DNA of 64,000 nucleotides from Paenibacillus sp. FSL K6-1096. Its GTDB lineage: Bacteria > Bacillota > Bacilli > Paenibacillales > Paenibacillaceae. The notes beneath the pieces are model-generated. The model did no database searches. It was given only the letters and a program-made list of their open reading frames with translations, and had not been told where the DNA came from. The stretch is taken from the NCBI RefSeq assembly GCF_037977055.1, contig NZ_CP150274.1, positions 3,410,001 through 3,474,000 on the forward strand, written 5' to 3'. Shown piece after piece: positions 1-8,550 of the stretch (within the stretch, counting starts at the first letter, position 1; each line of letters starts with the position of its first letter). A program made the translations under genes and the position numbers.

Positions 1-1750
1 GGATCACGCTTTTCATCTGCCGGTCATCCACACCCATTTTGCGCAGAATACTGTATTGCAGCCGTTCATCTGTAGCCTCCCGCAGCTGCTTGAAATAAAT
101 AACGCTGGCCAGCGCGAAGATGGCGATCAGCGCCAGGAAGCCGCTGGAGAACAGCATGAGCGACGAGCCTTCAATCTGCTTGGAGTACACATCAGCGAAT
201 GAGGAATAGTAGGCACCCGGCGTCTCCGTGACAATGGCATGCACCTGCCTAGACAGCTCCTCGGCCCGGTTAGCATCAGTAATACCGTAGATTTCAAAAG
301 ACTTCCTCTCCGCATGCGCCTGCAGACGCTCGTAAGCCTCACCGGAAATGACAAGCACCGCCGGTTTGACAATCATGGATGACACCGGATCGGACGCCCA
401 TCCCAGATAGGCATAATCCAGCTTCGCGGTCACCCGGAAGGTTGTTTCCGCGTCTGTCTTCACAGTGAATCCCGGCTGACTGCTAGCGGGATATGCTTGC
501 GGGAAATCCGATCCCTGGGCAAGGATTACCGCTTCGTCCCCCTGGAGCTTAAGAGTCTGCTCAGGGTCGCGTTCCTGCATCAGCCTGTTATAGGTTGGCT
601 CGGATACCAGCAGAACGTCAGGCGTATAGTACTCCGGATTCTCAAATGCTGCCGTCATATCCGTCACCGGTTCAGCGACCAATACCTCCTGCGTCAGATG
701 ATAGCGGACCTCATGCCCGGAACTGCCAATCAGGCTGTCAATCCGATGGTTCCGGTCAGCGTCCTGCGATTCAAACGCTATATCATTAGGCAGATTCATG
801 CCCACCGCCTCGAACTGTACCTTATAGTTAATTGTCATGAAGCTGAGCAGCAGCATAATTGCTGCACTGAACAAGGAGATAAAGGTTAAGTTCAGCGTAT
901 TGCCTCTAATCTGAAAACGCAGGGAAGAGGTCCACAGCATCGTATTGCCTTCGTGGTAGGTTCTGCGGCGGCTTACCGCCTGCAGCAGCCAGCCGGCAAA
1001 TTGGCGGAAGAACAGGTAAGTGCCGGCAATCATCCCTATGGCTACAGCAATCATGCTTGCCGTAGCGTAATCCTGCCAGAACACCGAGCCTTTCCCGCTG
1101 CTGATTAGTGCAAAGGCCATACCCAGCAGAAGGATAGAAATCATAGCCATCACAGCGGAAATACGTACGGGCTTCTCCATCTTTTGCCCGGCATGAAAGA
1201 GCTCAGTAAGCTGCACCCGGTTCAGCATAATGTAGCTCTGTACGCTAATAATTATGGCAAGCAGCAGGAAGACGCCTATGGTTAAAGCTATTGACTGAAC
1301 GGGGAAGGATAACGAGATGACGTTATCGTAGTGCATCAGGTTCATCAGCAGCATCCCAAACAGCTTCGACAGGAGGCCTCCGGCCAGAATCCCTGCGGCC
1401 AGTGAAATTGCGCTCAGGAATAACGTTTCATAGAACACCATACGGGTAATTTGCCGTTCATTCAGGCCATACAGCAGGTACATGCCGAACTCTTTTTTAC
1501 GCTGCTTCATGAAGAAGGAATTGGCATAGAGAATAAAAAAGATGATAAACAAAAATACAATGGCCGAAGCGATGCCTACTCCCGTCTGAAAGTTAGCCCG
1601 GTTCTGCAGCGCATCCATAATATCCTCATTGTACATCAGGGAGGAGAAGGTGAACTGGATAATTACGCCGGTAACCATAGAGAACAGGTAGATTGAATAT
1701 AGACGGAAGTTGCGTTTTACGTTCCTTATCGTCAGCTCGAGCAGGCTCAT
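1..1750 (-). CDS. BceB-type ABC transporter permease (FtsX family), C-terminus beyond the window
   Basis: This is the membrane subunit of a Bce-type transporter, a family that senses or removes cell-wall-active peptides such as bacitracin. About 583 codons are visible and the frame runs open off the left edge. Several hydrophobic segments fill residues 15-305, a hydrophilic domain of about 200 residues follows, and membrane segments resume near residue 525. This is the usual BceB plan, and roughly the last 60 residues are missing. The ATG at 1750 overlaps the stop of the ATPase gene (ATGA), so the two are translationally coupled. No BceRS two-component system lies upstream in the window; it may be to the left or elsewhere. 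Confidence 0.85.
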   Translation of the reverse strand, partial: MSLLELTIRNVKRNFRLYSIYLFSMVTGVIIQFTFSSLMYNEDIMDALQNRANFQTGVGIASAIVFLFIIFFILYANSFFMKQRKKEFGMYLLYGLNERQITRMVFYETLFLSAISLAAGILAGGLLSKLFGMLLMNLMHYDNVISLSFPVQSIALTIGVFLLLAIIISVQSYIMLNRVQLTELFHAGQKMEKPVRISAVMAMISILLLGMAFALISSGKGSVFWQDYATASMIAVAIGMIAGTYLFFRQFAGWLLQAVSRRRTYHEGNTMLWTSSLRFQIRGNTLNLTFISLFSAAIMLLLSFMTINYKVQFEAVGMNLPNDIAFESQDADRNHRIDSLIGSSGHEVRYHLTQEVLVAEPVTDMTAAFENPEYYTPDVLLVSEPTYNRLMQERDPEQTLKLQGDEAVILAQGSDFPQAYPASSQPGFTVKTDAETTFRVTAKLDYAYLGWASDPVSSMIVKPAVLVISGEAYERLQAHAERKSFEIYGITDANRAEELSRQVHAIVTETPGAYYSSFADVYSKQIEGSSLMLFSSGFLALIAIFALASVIYFKQLREATDERLQYSILRKMGVDDRQMKSVI

Positions 1751-2493
1751 CGCAGCTTGCCCCCCATCAGGCTTTGGGTTTCCAGAATGCGTTCGTAGAA
1801 TACTTTCTGCAGTTGGTCACCTGCGTAAAGCTCATTGACAATGCCTCCATCCCGCAGAAAAATCACCCTTTTGCAATAGCTGGCGGCATAAGGATCATGA
1901 GTCACCATCATAATCGTTGTGCCGAATGCCTTATTCAGCTCCACCAGCTGCTCCAGCAGCTGCGTCGCGGACCGTGAATCCAGCGCTCCCGTTGGCTCAT
2001 CGGCAAAAACAACCGACGGTTTGGTGATAATGGCCCGCGCTGAAGCTGCCCGCTGCTTTTGTCCGCCGGAAAGCTCACTCGGGTATTTATGAAGGATTTC
2101 CGCAATGCCCAGCGCCTGCACAACCGGCCGGAGCAGCTCTTCCATCTCCGCCCCCTTCACTTTGCGCAAGGAGAGCGGCAGCAGAATATTCTCTTTCGCC
2201 GTCAAGGTATCCAGCAGATTATACTCCTGAAAAATAAACCCCATGCGCTCCTGGCGGAATTGTCTCAGTGACTTCTTGCCTAGATCCAGCAGCGATTGTC
2301 CCTCCAGCCATACTTCCCCGCCCGTGAACCGGTCTATGGTAGATAATACATTCATCAGCGTCGATTTCCCGGAGCCTGAAGGGCCCATGATGGCTGTAAG
2401 CTCACCGGATTGAATCACCAGATCAATATTTTTAAGTACTGTGGTTGTCCCGTAATTCTTGGATAAATTCCTGGTTTGAATGATGGTGTGCAT
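1747..2493 (-). CDS. BceA-type ABC transporter ATP-binding protein
   Basis: This 248-residue nucleotide-binding subunit energises the permease encoded directly downstream. Visible motifs are Walker A GPSGSGKST (37-45), Q-loop FQE (88-90), signature LSGGQKQR (141-148), Walker B VVFADE (161-166), the D-loop GALDS and a switch histidine in VTHDP. It belongs to the MacB/LolD/BceA group (about 220-260 residues). A strong ribosome site, AGGGGAGAGG, precedes the ATG. The 4-base overlap with the permease indicates one operon. By family analogy the complex acts at the membrane against peptide antibiotics; the substrate cannot be read from sequence. Confidence 0.88.
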   Translation of the reverse strand: MHTIIQTRNLSKNYGTTTVLKNIDLVIQSGELTAIMGPSGSGKSTLMNVLSTIDRFTGGEVWLEGQSLLDLGKKSLRQFRQERMGFIFQEYNLLDTLTAKENILLPLSLRKVKGAEMEELLRPVVQALGIAEILHKYPSELSGGQKQRAASARAIITKPSVVFADEPTGALDSRSATQLLEQLVELNKAFGTTIMMVTHDPYAASYCKRVIFLRDGGIVNELYAGDQLQKVFYERILETQSLMGGKLR

Positions 2494-2660
2494 TTCATTC
2501 CTCTCCCCTTTCTATCTCATATCATAGCTGCGGTCGGGACTGGCAACCATCGAACCAGGGTTCATTTGCGTGACGTTTTTGTCACTTAGCCGACAGGCTT
2601 GGGTTATAATTATGATACAACAGCTATTTGCATACAATATGCCAGGAAAGGTGGGACCTT

Positions 2661-3308
2661 ATGCCTTCGACAGGACCAAATCCGAATGACCTCCATCCAA
2701 ATCCGCAAATCCCCCAGGTCCGCTTCATCAAAAATACGCTGACCCGTCCTAATATCACCGCCGGAGACTTCTCCTACTTCGATGAACCCGACCTGTCGGT
2801 GACCTTCGAGAGCCGTGTCACCCATCACTATGAGTTCATCGGAGACAAGCTGGTGATCGGCAAGTTCTGCGCCATCGCCAGAGGGGCCGAATTCATCATG
2901 AACGGCGCCAACCACCGGATGGGCTCGGTGACCACCTACCCCTTCAACATTATGGGCGGCGGCTGGGAGCAGGCCACTCCTGAACTGGCAGACCTGCCTT
3001 ACAAAGGCGATACCATCATCGGCAACGATGTCTGGATCGGCCAGAATACCACCATTATGCCCGGAGTGACCATTGGTGACGGGGCCATCATCGCGGCTAA
3101 TGCTACCGTCACCAAGGATGTTCCCGCCTACCATATCGCCGGAGGCAATCCCGCCCGGATTCTGCGGCAGCGCTTCGATGACGAGCTCGTCGCCCTGCTG
3201 CTGGAGCTGAAGTGGTGGGACTGGACCCCCGAGAAGATTACTGCTCATCTGAAGGTGCTGTGCAGCAGTGATCCTGAGCAAATCCGGGGTCTGGCCGGGC
3301 GAAGCTGA
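2661..3308 (+). CDS. Vat-type xenobiotic O-acetyltransferase (streptogramin A / chloramphenicol family)
   Basis: A 215-residue left-handed beta-helix acetyltransferase. Family members transfer acetyl from acetyl-CoA to a hydroxyl of streptogramin A or chloramphenicol. The motif NGANHRM carries the expected catalytic histidine (His85). Hexapeptide repeats such as GNDVWIG, MPGVTIGDGAIIAAN and the AGGNPA segment match Vat proteins in order and spacing, and the length matches (about 210). The ATG at 2661 is preferred over an in-frame ATG at 2628 because AGGAAAGGTGGGA precedes it correctly. It stands alone with its own terminator and no mobile element. It may be an intrinsic resistance gene; actual drug specificity is unknown. 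Confidence 0.85.
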   Translation: MPSTGPNPNDLHPNPQIPQVRFIKNTLTRPNITAGDFSYFDEPDLSVTFESRVTHHYEFIGDKLVIGKFCAIARGAEFIMNGANHRMGSVTTYPFNIMGGGWEQATPELADLPYKGDTIIGNDVWIGQNTTIMPGVTIGDGAIIAANATVTKDVPAYHIAGGNPARILRQRFDDELVALLLELKWWDWTPEKITAHLKVLCSSDPEQIRGLAGRS

Positions 3309-3316
3309 AGCGAAAG

Positions 3317-3363
3317 AAGGGGATGACCCGGCAGCCATCTACGGCTGTCCGGGGCATCCCCTT
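3317..3363. terminator. Bidirectional terminator between convergent genes
   Basis: AAGGGGATG...CATCCCCTT encloses an inner GGCAGCC/GGCTGTC pairing. The hairpin sits between the ends of the acetyltransferase and deacetylase genes, with T-rich flanks on the minus side. Confidence 0.75.
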
Positions 3364-3380
3364 AAATATGTGTATGCGTG

Positions 3381-4466
3381 CTAATTGATCTCCAGATAAT
3401 CCAGGTAAGCATCCCAGGTCCCGTCATCGGCGGTGACCACCAGCTCAATCACCTGATTGCCCGTTCCGTGGCTGACGTTATTGATCGTATAGACCGCAGG
3501 GCTGCTTCCGCCATAGTAGAAGGTCCCCTTCGTCACCCCGCCAATCTTCAAGTCCACCCTGGCCATATTCGCGTTGTTAGAAGCCCCGCGGAGTGAGAAG
3601 CTATGGGTGCCGCTGGCGAAATACTGGGTGTATTTCACCGAATCATTGTTCGCGTACAGCGCAACTCCCGTGAACGGAGAGCTGATATTCGAGGTGTACT
3701 GCCCCGATTTGGTCATGCTCTCCGCTTCCACCTTCGTTACCGTAGGGCTCGGGCCGGTGTTGCCGCCGTCAGGCGCAACCGCCCTGCCGGTGCTTGGTGA
3801 GATCATGCCGGAGCACAGGCCGCGGTTCTGGAGATTCTGTGCAATCTGCGGAACCGCCTGGAGCGTTGTCTGATACTGGTCATGCATCAGGATGACATCG
3901 CCATTCTTCATCGTGCCGACAGCGGCCACAATCTGGGAGGTTCCCGCTCCGTTCCAGTCCTGGGAATCCACATTCCAGAGCACCTCGGTAAGACCGTTCT
4001 GGGCCTGAATCGACTTCAGGGCCGCATTGGTCGCACCATACGGCGGACGGAACAGCTTCGGCGCGGTGCCGGTAATGGATTGCAGCGTCTGCTGCGTCTG
4101 TGTAATCTCTGATGTAGCCTGGGCGGTGCTCACCTGTGTCAGATTGGCATGGGACCAGGAGTGGTTGCCAATCCACATCCCTGCGTTCTTCTGGGCCAGC
4201 ACCAGGGAAGGATTACTCTGCGCCTTCTGCCCGACATTGAAGAACGTGGCGCGCAGACCGTTCTGCTGCAGCGCGTTCAGCAGATTCGTCGTGGTGCTTG
4301 CATTCGGCCCGTCATCATACGTCAAGGCCACGTAGCCGTTCGAGCAATCAGCGGCATACACCTTCTCACCGCCCGCCGCAAGGGAGCCGCCGAACAACGA
4401 TACGACCAGCAGCCCGATCGCGGCCCATTGGGTAACCGATTGAATAGCTTTGACTCTAAATTTCAT
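3381..4466 (-). CDS. Secreted CE4 polysaccharide deacetylase with CBM36-like module (probable acetylxylan esterase)
   Basis: A 361-residue secreted esterase. Residues 1-37 form a signal peptide. The NodB/CE4 domain follows with TYDDGPN (49-55), HSWSH (102-106, metal histidines), RPPYG (140-144), DSQDW (167-171) and LMHD (193-196). After a Pro/Thr linker, residues 237-361 resemble CBM36, the calcium-dependent xylan-binding module known from Paenibacillus xylanases (ends DGTWDAYLDYLEI). This points to removal of acetyl groups from xylan outside the cell; chitin or peptidoglycan remain alternatives. The start MKFRV at 4466 is chosen because AAGGAGGAAGACAGG precedes it; an ATG 21 bases upstream lies before that ribosome site. 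Confidence 0.87.
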   Translation of the reverse strand: MKFRVKAIQSVTQWAAIGLLVVSLFGGSLAAGGEKVYAADCSNGYVALTYDDGPNASTTTNLLNALQQNGLRATFFNVGQKAQSNPSLVLAQKNAGMWIGNHSWSHANLTQVSTAQATSEITQTQQTLQSITGTAPKLFRPPYGATNAALKSIQAQNGLTEVLWNVDSQDWNGAGTSQIVAAVGTMKNGDVILMHDQYQTTLQAVPQIAQNLQNRGLCSGMISPSTGRAVAPDGGNTGPSPTVTKVEAESMTKSGQYTSNISSPFTGVALYANNDSVKYTQYFASGTHSFSLRGASNNANMARVDLKIGGVTKGTFYYGGSSPAVYTINNVSHGTGNQVIELVVTADDGTWDAYLDYLEIN

Positions 4467-4712
4467 CCTGTCTTCCTCCTTATTCATTGTTTATTGATTC
4501 TTAGCCCGCAGTCCGTAGTCACGGTATCCGCCCACTATCCGTATGTAATTTCCCGTGATGATTTTTGGTCAAGCGCTTACATTAGTAACTATAACAATTA
4601 TTTACTTTTTTGACTAGATGGAATTCTGGTAATCTGGCAGATTATATCCTTGATAAGGGGGCAAAGTTAGTTTTCGTATTCGTTCGGCCCCTGTGTCCCC
4701 GCCACTGAACAT

Positions 4713-4886
4713 TGTGATCGGTTTTTTGATTATATTGCGCACGCACAGCGCCACCCGGCGTAATGTAGTCGGTTTTTCGATTACATTCCGCCCGCTCGCC
4801 GCCACCTGACGCAATGTGATCGGTTTTTCGATTATATTCCGCCGCTCGCCGCCACCCGGCGCAATGTAGTCGGTTTTTCGCATACG
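4713..4886. repeat. Array A: four 22-bp palindromes spaced 51, 51 and 50 bp
   Basis: Cores begin at 4713, 4764, 4815 and 4865, for example TGTAGTCGGTTTTTCGATTA followed by CA. Each forms a hairpin with a T-rich loop. Substitutions such as TGTGATCG opposite CGATTATA keep pairing through G-U wobbles when read on the + strand. The 25-bp spacers are also alike (CCGCC..CGCCGCCAC..GGC). A degenerate fifth copy may lie near 4670-4690. The array occupies the 510-bp gap upstream of the deacetylase and downstream of the nucleotidyltransferase. Confidence 0.9.
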
Positions 4887-4977
4887 CTCGCTCTGAACAG
4901 CCAAAAAACACGGGCAGAGCAAATCCCCCTCTGTACCCGTGCTTTATCTCCAAGCCCTGCGGCTCTGCAACTCAATA

Positions 4978-5724
4978 CTATTCTGCCTGACCTTCCAGCC
5001 TGGCCCGCATCTGCTCATAAGCCTCCGGGGTGCCAACATCCTCTATCGTCCCGTCCGTGTAATAAGCCCGTAGCTCCCGGCGGGAATGCAGCCATTCCGG
5101 GAAATAAGTCGGCGCATCCGGGTTGCCCCCCTCGGCCAGATAGCGGGAGAACAGCGGCAGCGTAGACCGCTTATAGATATAGAGTGCGAACACCCCGATG
5201 TTCGAGCGGGGCTGCGGCGGCTTCTCCTCAAGCGACACCACCCGCATCTGCGCATCCAGCTCCGCTACGCCGATCCTCCGCAGCTCTGCCGGGTCATCTA
5301 CCGTGCGGACGAGAATACAGTCGGTGTTCATTTTGCGGAAATAGTCCAAATATCCCTCAAGCCCGAACCCCAGCACATTGTCCCCGGCCAGAACCAGCAG
5401 ATCGTCCTCCACCCGCTCCCGCTCCAGCACGAACTGGATATCGCCAATCGCCCCCAGCCGTTCTTCAGGAGAAGTCGTGCCGTCATTCAGAATACGCACC
5501 GGCTTCCTCCGCCCGCTCTTCCGGGCCCACGCTTCAAAAGCAGGAAAGAACCGCTCATTCGTGACAATAAGAATCTCCGCGATATCCTCCAGCAACTCCA
5601 GGCGCGCCACCAGCAGATCGAGAATGGTCCGCTCCCCCTGAACCGGCAGCAGCGGCTTCGGTGTGTCTATTGTTAACGGATACAGGCGGGTCGCATACCC
5701 CGCTGCCAAGATTAGTGCAATCAT
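4978..5724 (-). CDS. Sugar-phosphate nucleotidyltransferase family protein
   Basis: A 248-residue NTP-transferase of the GlmU/RmlA/LicC group, which activates sugar or choline phosphates with an NTP. The N-terminus has the nucleotide loop AAGYATRLYPLT followed by DTPKPLLPV, and an aspartate-containing segment LVLAGDN binds metal. There is no left-handed helix domain, so this is a stand-alone pyrophosphorylase. Its ATG overlaps the stop of the TetR gene (ATGA), an unusual pairing that suggests the regulator controls surface-sugar metabolism as well as the divergent operon. The substrate is not determinable here. Confidence 0.8.
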   Translation of the reverse strand: MIALILAAGYATRLYPLTIDTPKPLLPVQGERTILDLLVARLELLEDIAEILIVTNERFFPAFEAWARKSGRRKPVRILNDGTTSPEERLGAIGDIQFVLERERVEDDLLVLAGDNVLGFGLEGYLDYFRKMNTDCILVRTVDDPAELRRIGVAELDAQMRVVSLEEKPPQPRSNIGVFALYIYKRSTLPLFSRYLAEGGNPDAPTYFPEWLHSRRELRAYYTDGTIEDVGTPEAYEQMRARLEGQAE

Positions 5725-6416
5725 TTGCTGTTCACTCCTCTGCCTGACCCCGACGACGTAAACAAGGCTTGGGACAGCAAAGCCATTGTTTGTTTGTATA
5801 CGGCATGGGCAGCTAGGGCATCACCCAGGAACCCGCCCATGTACAGGTGAATTACACCGTGCAGCGATGCCCATATCGTTCCGACAAGGGTCCCGGTCTC
5901 TTCCTGATCCGAAATCTGGCCTTGCTGCTGGGCTGTACTAATTAGAACAAGCAAACGGCTTAAGGCTGTCATGGTTCCTTGCATACTCTCCGCATCCGGC
6001 TTGAACTCGGCAAAAGCCCCACCAAACATCAGTTTGTAGTAGCTGCTGTAATCCTGTCCAAACTGCCAGAAGGCTTCGCCCAGATCCAGCAGATGCTGCC
6101 GGAGGTCAGCGGACGGCGGCACTTCTTCAAACCGCCGGGCCAGCAGCTTGCAGCCCTCCAGATACAACTGCTGGGCCAGGCCCTCTTTATTGACAAACAG
6201 ACTGTAGATGATTTTGGTGGAACAGCCCATCTTCTGCGATACTCTGCGCACAGTGACGGCCTCCGGCCCTTCTTCCTGCAGGATAACTGCGGCTGCATCC
6301 ACCACATGCTTACGGAGATTTTCCGTATTTTGCAGACGGGCTTCCTGATAGGTTTTTATTGTACGGCCTGTAGATGGCGGGGACTTGTCTTCGTTAAATA
6401 TAAGAATCACCTTCAT
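5721..6416 (-). CDS. TetR/AcrR family transcriptional regulator
   Basis: A 231-residue repressor. The helix-turn-helix lies at about residues 35-80 (AVTVRRVSQKMGCSTKIIYSLF) and the C-terminal half is a helical ligand domain of the WHG-containing TetR type. It is transcribed divergently from the SDR/SMP-30 operon. A perfect 7-bp inverted repeat lies between them, so it likely represses that operon and possibly itself. It is translationally coupled to the downstream nucleotidyltransferase. The ribosome site before the annotated ATG is weak, so the exact start is uncertain. Its inducer is unknown. Confidence 0.82.
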   Translation of the reverse strand: MKVILIFNEDKSPPSTGRTIKTYQEARLQNTENLRKHVVDAAAVILQEEGPEAVTVRRVSQKMGCSTKIIYSLFVNKEGLAQQLYLEGCKLLARRFEEVPPSADLRQHLLDLGEAFWQFGQDYSSYYKLMFGGAFAEFKPDAESMQGTMTALSRLLVLISTAQQQGQISDQEETGTLVGTIWASLHGVIHLYMGGFLGDALAAHAVYKQTMALLSQALFTSSGSGRGVNSK

Positions 6417-6520
6417 TCAGTTATCATGTTATTGACCAGCAACAGAGTTACCGGGTTCTAACAGGAATTCTAAACATTTGCTCAAAGCTTGTCAATTCAC
6501 CCACCACGCTGAAAAAAAGA

Positions 6521-6575
6521 TTGACACATGTGCGATGTCTTAGTTACTATGGTTCACGTAGGTAACATTGTTACC
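6521..6575 (+). promoter_or_regulatory. SDR operon promoter and TetR operator
   Basis: A -35 box TTGACA (6521-6526) and a -10-like TACTAT (6545-6550) are separated by 18 bp. Just downstream lies GGTAACATTGTTACC (6561-6575), a perfect 7-bp inverted repeat with a one-base centre. A half-site-like GTTAC also overlaps the -10. The position over the start site fits repression by the divergent TetR protein. Confidence 0.7.
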
Positions 6576-6606
6576 AAAACAAAACATTGATTCAGAAGGA
6601 GTAGAA

Positions 6607-7407
6607 ATGATGAATATTAAAGGGAAATGGTCATTGGTCACCGGAGCCTCTTCGGGAATCGGCGAACAGTTCGCCAGACAATTAGCTAAAGAAGGCAGTC
6701 ATCTGGTGCTTGTAGCCAGAACCAAAAGCAAACTGGGTGCGCTTGCAGCCGAATTGACGCAAAGGCATGGAGTTGAGTGCCGGGTTATCCCCCTGGACCT
6801 ATCCGTCGAAGACGCTGCCGGAGAGCTGTACCGGCAATGCCAGCAGCTTAGCCTGAATATCGACCTGCTGGTGAACAATGCGGGTTTTGCCACCCATGGC
6901 CTGTTCGAGCAGGTCTCCGGCGAACGCCAGCATGAAGAGGTTATGCTCAACGTAGCCGCTGTAGTCGACATGACGCATCTCTTCCTCCCCGGAATGCTCC
7001 ACAGAGGAGCAGGTGCTGTGATCAATGTATCGTCTACCGCAGGCTTTCAGCCGCTGCCTTATATGGCCGTCTACGGGGCGACCAAAGCGTTTGTCCTGTC
7101 TTTTACGGACGCCTTATGGTGGGAGAACCGTAACCGTGGCGTGCAGTTCTTCGCCCTGTGTCCAGGTTCGACAGAGACTAATTTCTTCAATGTGGTCGGA
7201 ACGGAGGATGCCTCTGTCGGCGGCGCAAAGGACTCGCCGGAGCGGGTAGTGGCTCTTACGCTGCGTGCTATGGCCAGAGGGAAACAGTACGTTGTTCCTG
7301 GAATCCGCAATTATTTAAGTGCCCAGATTACCCGGTTCATGACCCGCAGACAAAGTCTGAGGCTGGTCGGGGGTATGCTTCGCCCTACATCTAAGGAGGA
7401 TAAATAA
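6607..7407 (+). CDS. Short-chain dehydrogenase/reductase (SDR)
   Basis: A 266-residue NAD(P)-dependent oxidoreductase with a Rossmann fold: TGASSGIG (12-19), NNAG, an NVSS catalytic serine region and YGATK active-site Tyr/Lys. The resemblance is to the DltE/YqjQ-like classical SDR group; the substrate is unknown. AGAAGGAG precedes tandem ATG codons at 6607 and 6610. The stop overlaps the next start as TAATG, so it is co-translated with the SMP-30-like protein. Expression is probably repressed by the divergent TetR regulator. Confidence 0.86.
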   Translation: MMNIKGKWSLVTGASSGIGEQFARQLAKEGSHLVLVARTKSKLGALAAELTQRHGVECRVIPLDLSVEDAAGELYRQCQQLSLNIDLLVNNAGFATHGLFEQVSGERQHEEVMLNVAAVVDMTHLFLPGMLHRGAGAVINVSSTAGFQPLPYMAVYGATKAFVLSFTDALWWENRNRGVQFFALCPGSTETNFFNVVGTEDASVGGAKDSPERVVALTLRAMARGKQYVVPGIRNYLSAQITRFMTRRQSLRLVGGMLRPTSKEDK

Positions 7408-8540
7408 TGTCCACAGAAACCAATCCACGTAAACGTACCGCCGGTCAACACATTTGCAGATGGGGCTTGATCCTGCTCGGGGTAATTGTGCTGGGAATAG
7501 CCGCATTCCTACTGATGCCTGCGCCGGTAGAACCTGCTGTGTGGTCTGCACCTGCCGCCCCTTCTTTGGAGAAGGAAGGCCCCTGGAAAGAGAACAACAG
7601 GCTTAGCTCCGCAGAACTTGTGACAGACCGCGCGAAGTTCCCGGAATTCATTACTTTTGATGCCGAAGGGCGGCTGTATACAGGCGACTCTGACGGCAAA
7701 ATCTACAGAGTGGCCTTCGATGCGGAAGGCAAGGCGCAGCCGGCCGAAGTGTTCGCCGATACCCACGGTACGCCTAACGGGCTGAAAATGGATGCTGCCG
7801 GAAATTTGATTGTGGCGGATATTCAGAAGGGGCTGCTGTCGGTTGACCCGGATGGAAAGATTGAGGTGCTCACCACTGAAGTAGATGGAGGCCCAATCTA
7901 CCTGGCGAATGAGCTGGACATCGCGCAAGACGGATCAGTTTATTTCTCCGATACCTCTAATTACGGTAAGGTCATGTTCAAAGAAATTGCCGAGAACAAA
8001 CCGCATGGACGGTTGTTGAAATATGATCCGCAGACCAAACAGACGACCGTTCTGCTGAAGGATTTATATTTTGCCAATGGGGTTGTATTGTCTGCCGAAG
8101 AAGATTTCGTGCTTGTAGCCGAATCGTACCATTACCAGTTGACCCGATATTGGCTAAAGGGGCCGAAGCAAGGCACCTCGGATATCTTCGCTGAGAATCT
8201 GGCAGGGTTCCCGGACAATATCACCCGTGACGCACAGGGACATTTCTGGGTAGGAGTGTTCACAACCCGTCTGGCTTTTGCCGATTACATGCATAGTCAT
8301 CCCTGGGTAGCAGCGACGATGTCAAAAGTTCCGCAGTCCTTGTTAAATGGAGCAAGTGCGCCGGTGAAGCACGGACTTGTCGCAGAATATGGGCCCGAAG
8401 GCGACCTTGTGAACAGCTGGCATGATCCTGAAGGAACCTTGTACGGCATCACCACCGCAGTAAGCCAAGGAGAGTACTTATATCTCGGAACCGCACCGGG
8501 AGGAAGCCAAGGCGTGCATCGGGTGCTTTTGAAACCGTAA
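7407..8540 (+). CDS. Membrane-anchored SMP-30/gluconolactonase/strictosidine synthase-like beta-propeller
   Basis: A 377-residue protein with one N-terminal membrane helix (about residues 19-37) and an extracytoplasmic six-bladed propeller. Repeats include FDAEGRLYTGDSDGKIY, MDAAGNLIVADIQKG, ANELDIAQDGSVYFSDTSN and FPDNITRDAQGHFWVG. These fit the SMP-30 and strictosidine-synthase-like (APMAP) group, whose members are calcium-dependent lactonases or esterases. Coupling to an SDR suggests successive steps on one hydrophobic or lactone compound, but that is inference. It has no separate promoter and starts within the stop of the SDR gene. Confidence 0.78.
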   Translation: MSTETNPRKRTAGQHICRWGLILLGVIVLGIAAFLLMPAPVEPAVWSAPAAPSLEKEGPWKENNRLSSAELVTDRAKFPEFITFDAEGRLYTGDSDGKIYRVAFDAEGKAQPAEVFADTHGTPNGLKMDAAGNLIVADIQKGLLSVDPDGKIEVLTTEVDGGPIYLANELDIAQDGSVYFSDTSNYGKVMFKEIAENKPHGRLLKYDPQTKQTTVLLKDLYFANGVVLSAEEDFVLVAESYHYQLTRYWLKGPKQGTSDIFAENLAGFPDNITRDAQGHFWVGVFTTRLAFADYMHSHPWVAATMSKVPQSLLNGASAPVKHGLVAEYGPEGDLVNSWHDPEGTLYGITTAVSQGEYLYLGTAPGGSQGVHRVLLKP

Positions 8541-8550
8541 GATTGTTACA

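Noticed and set aside
497..889. Plus-strand frames opposite the permease and other large genes
   Set aside because: They are antisense to well-supported genes, lack ribosome sites and show no family motifs.
4614..4953. Long open frames across array A (also at 38173-38567 and 47067-47324) with a repeated 17-residue pattern
   Set aside because: A 51-bp period is a multiple of three, so tandem copies keep frames open by arithmetic. There are no ribosome sites, several frames are open at once, and unit changes preserve DNA/RNA pairing rather than amino acids.
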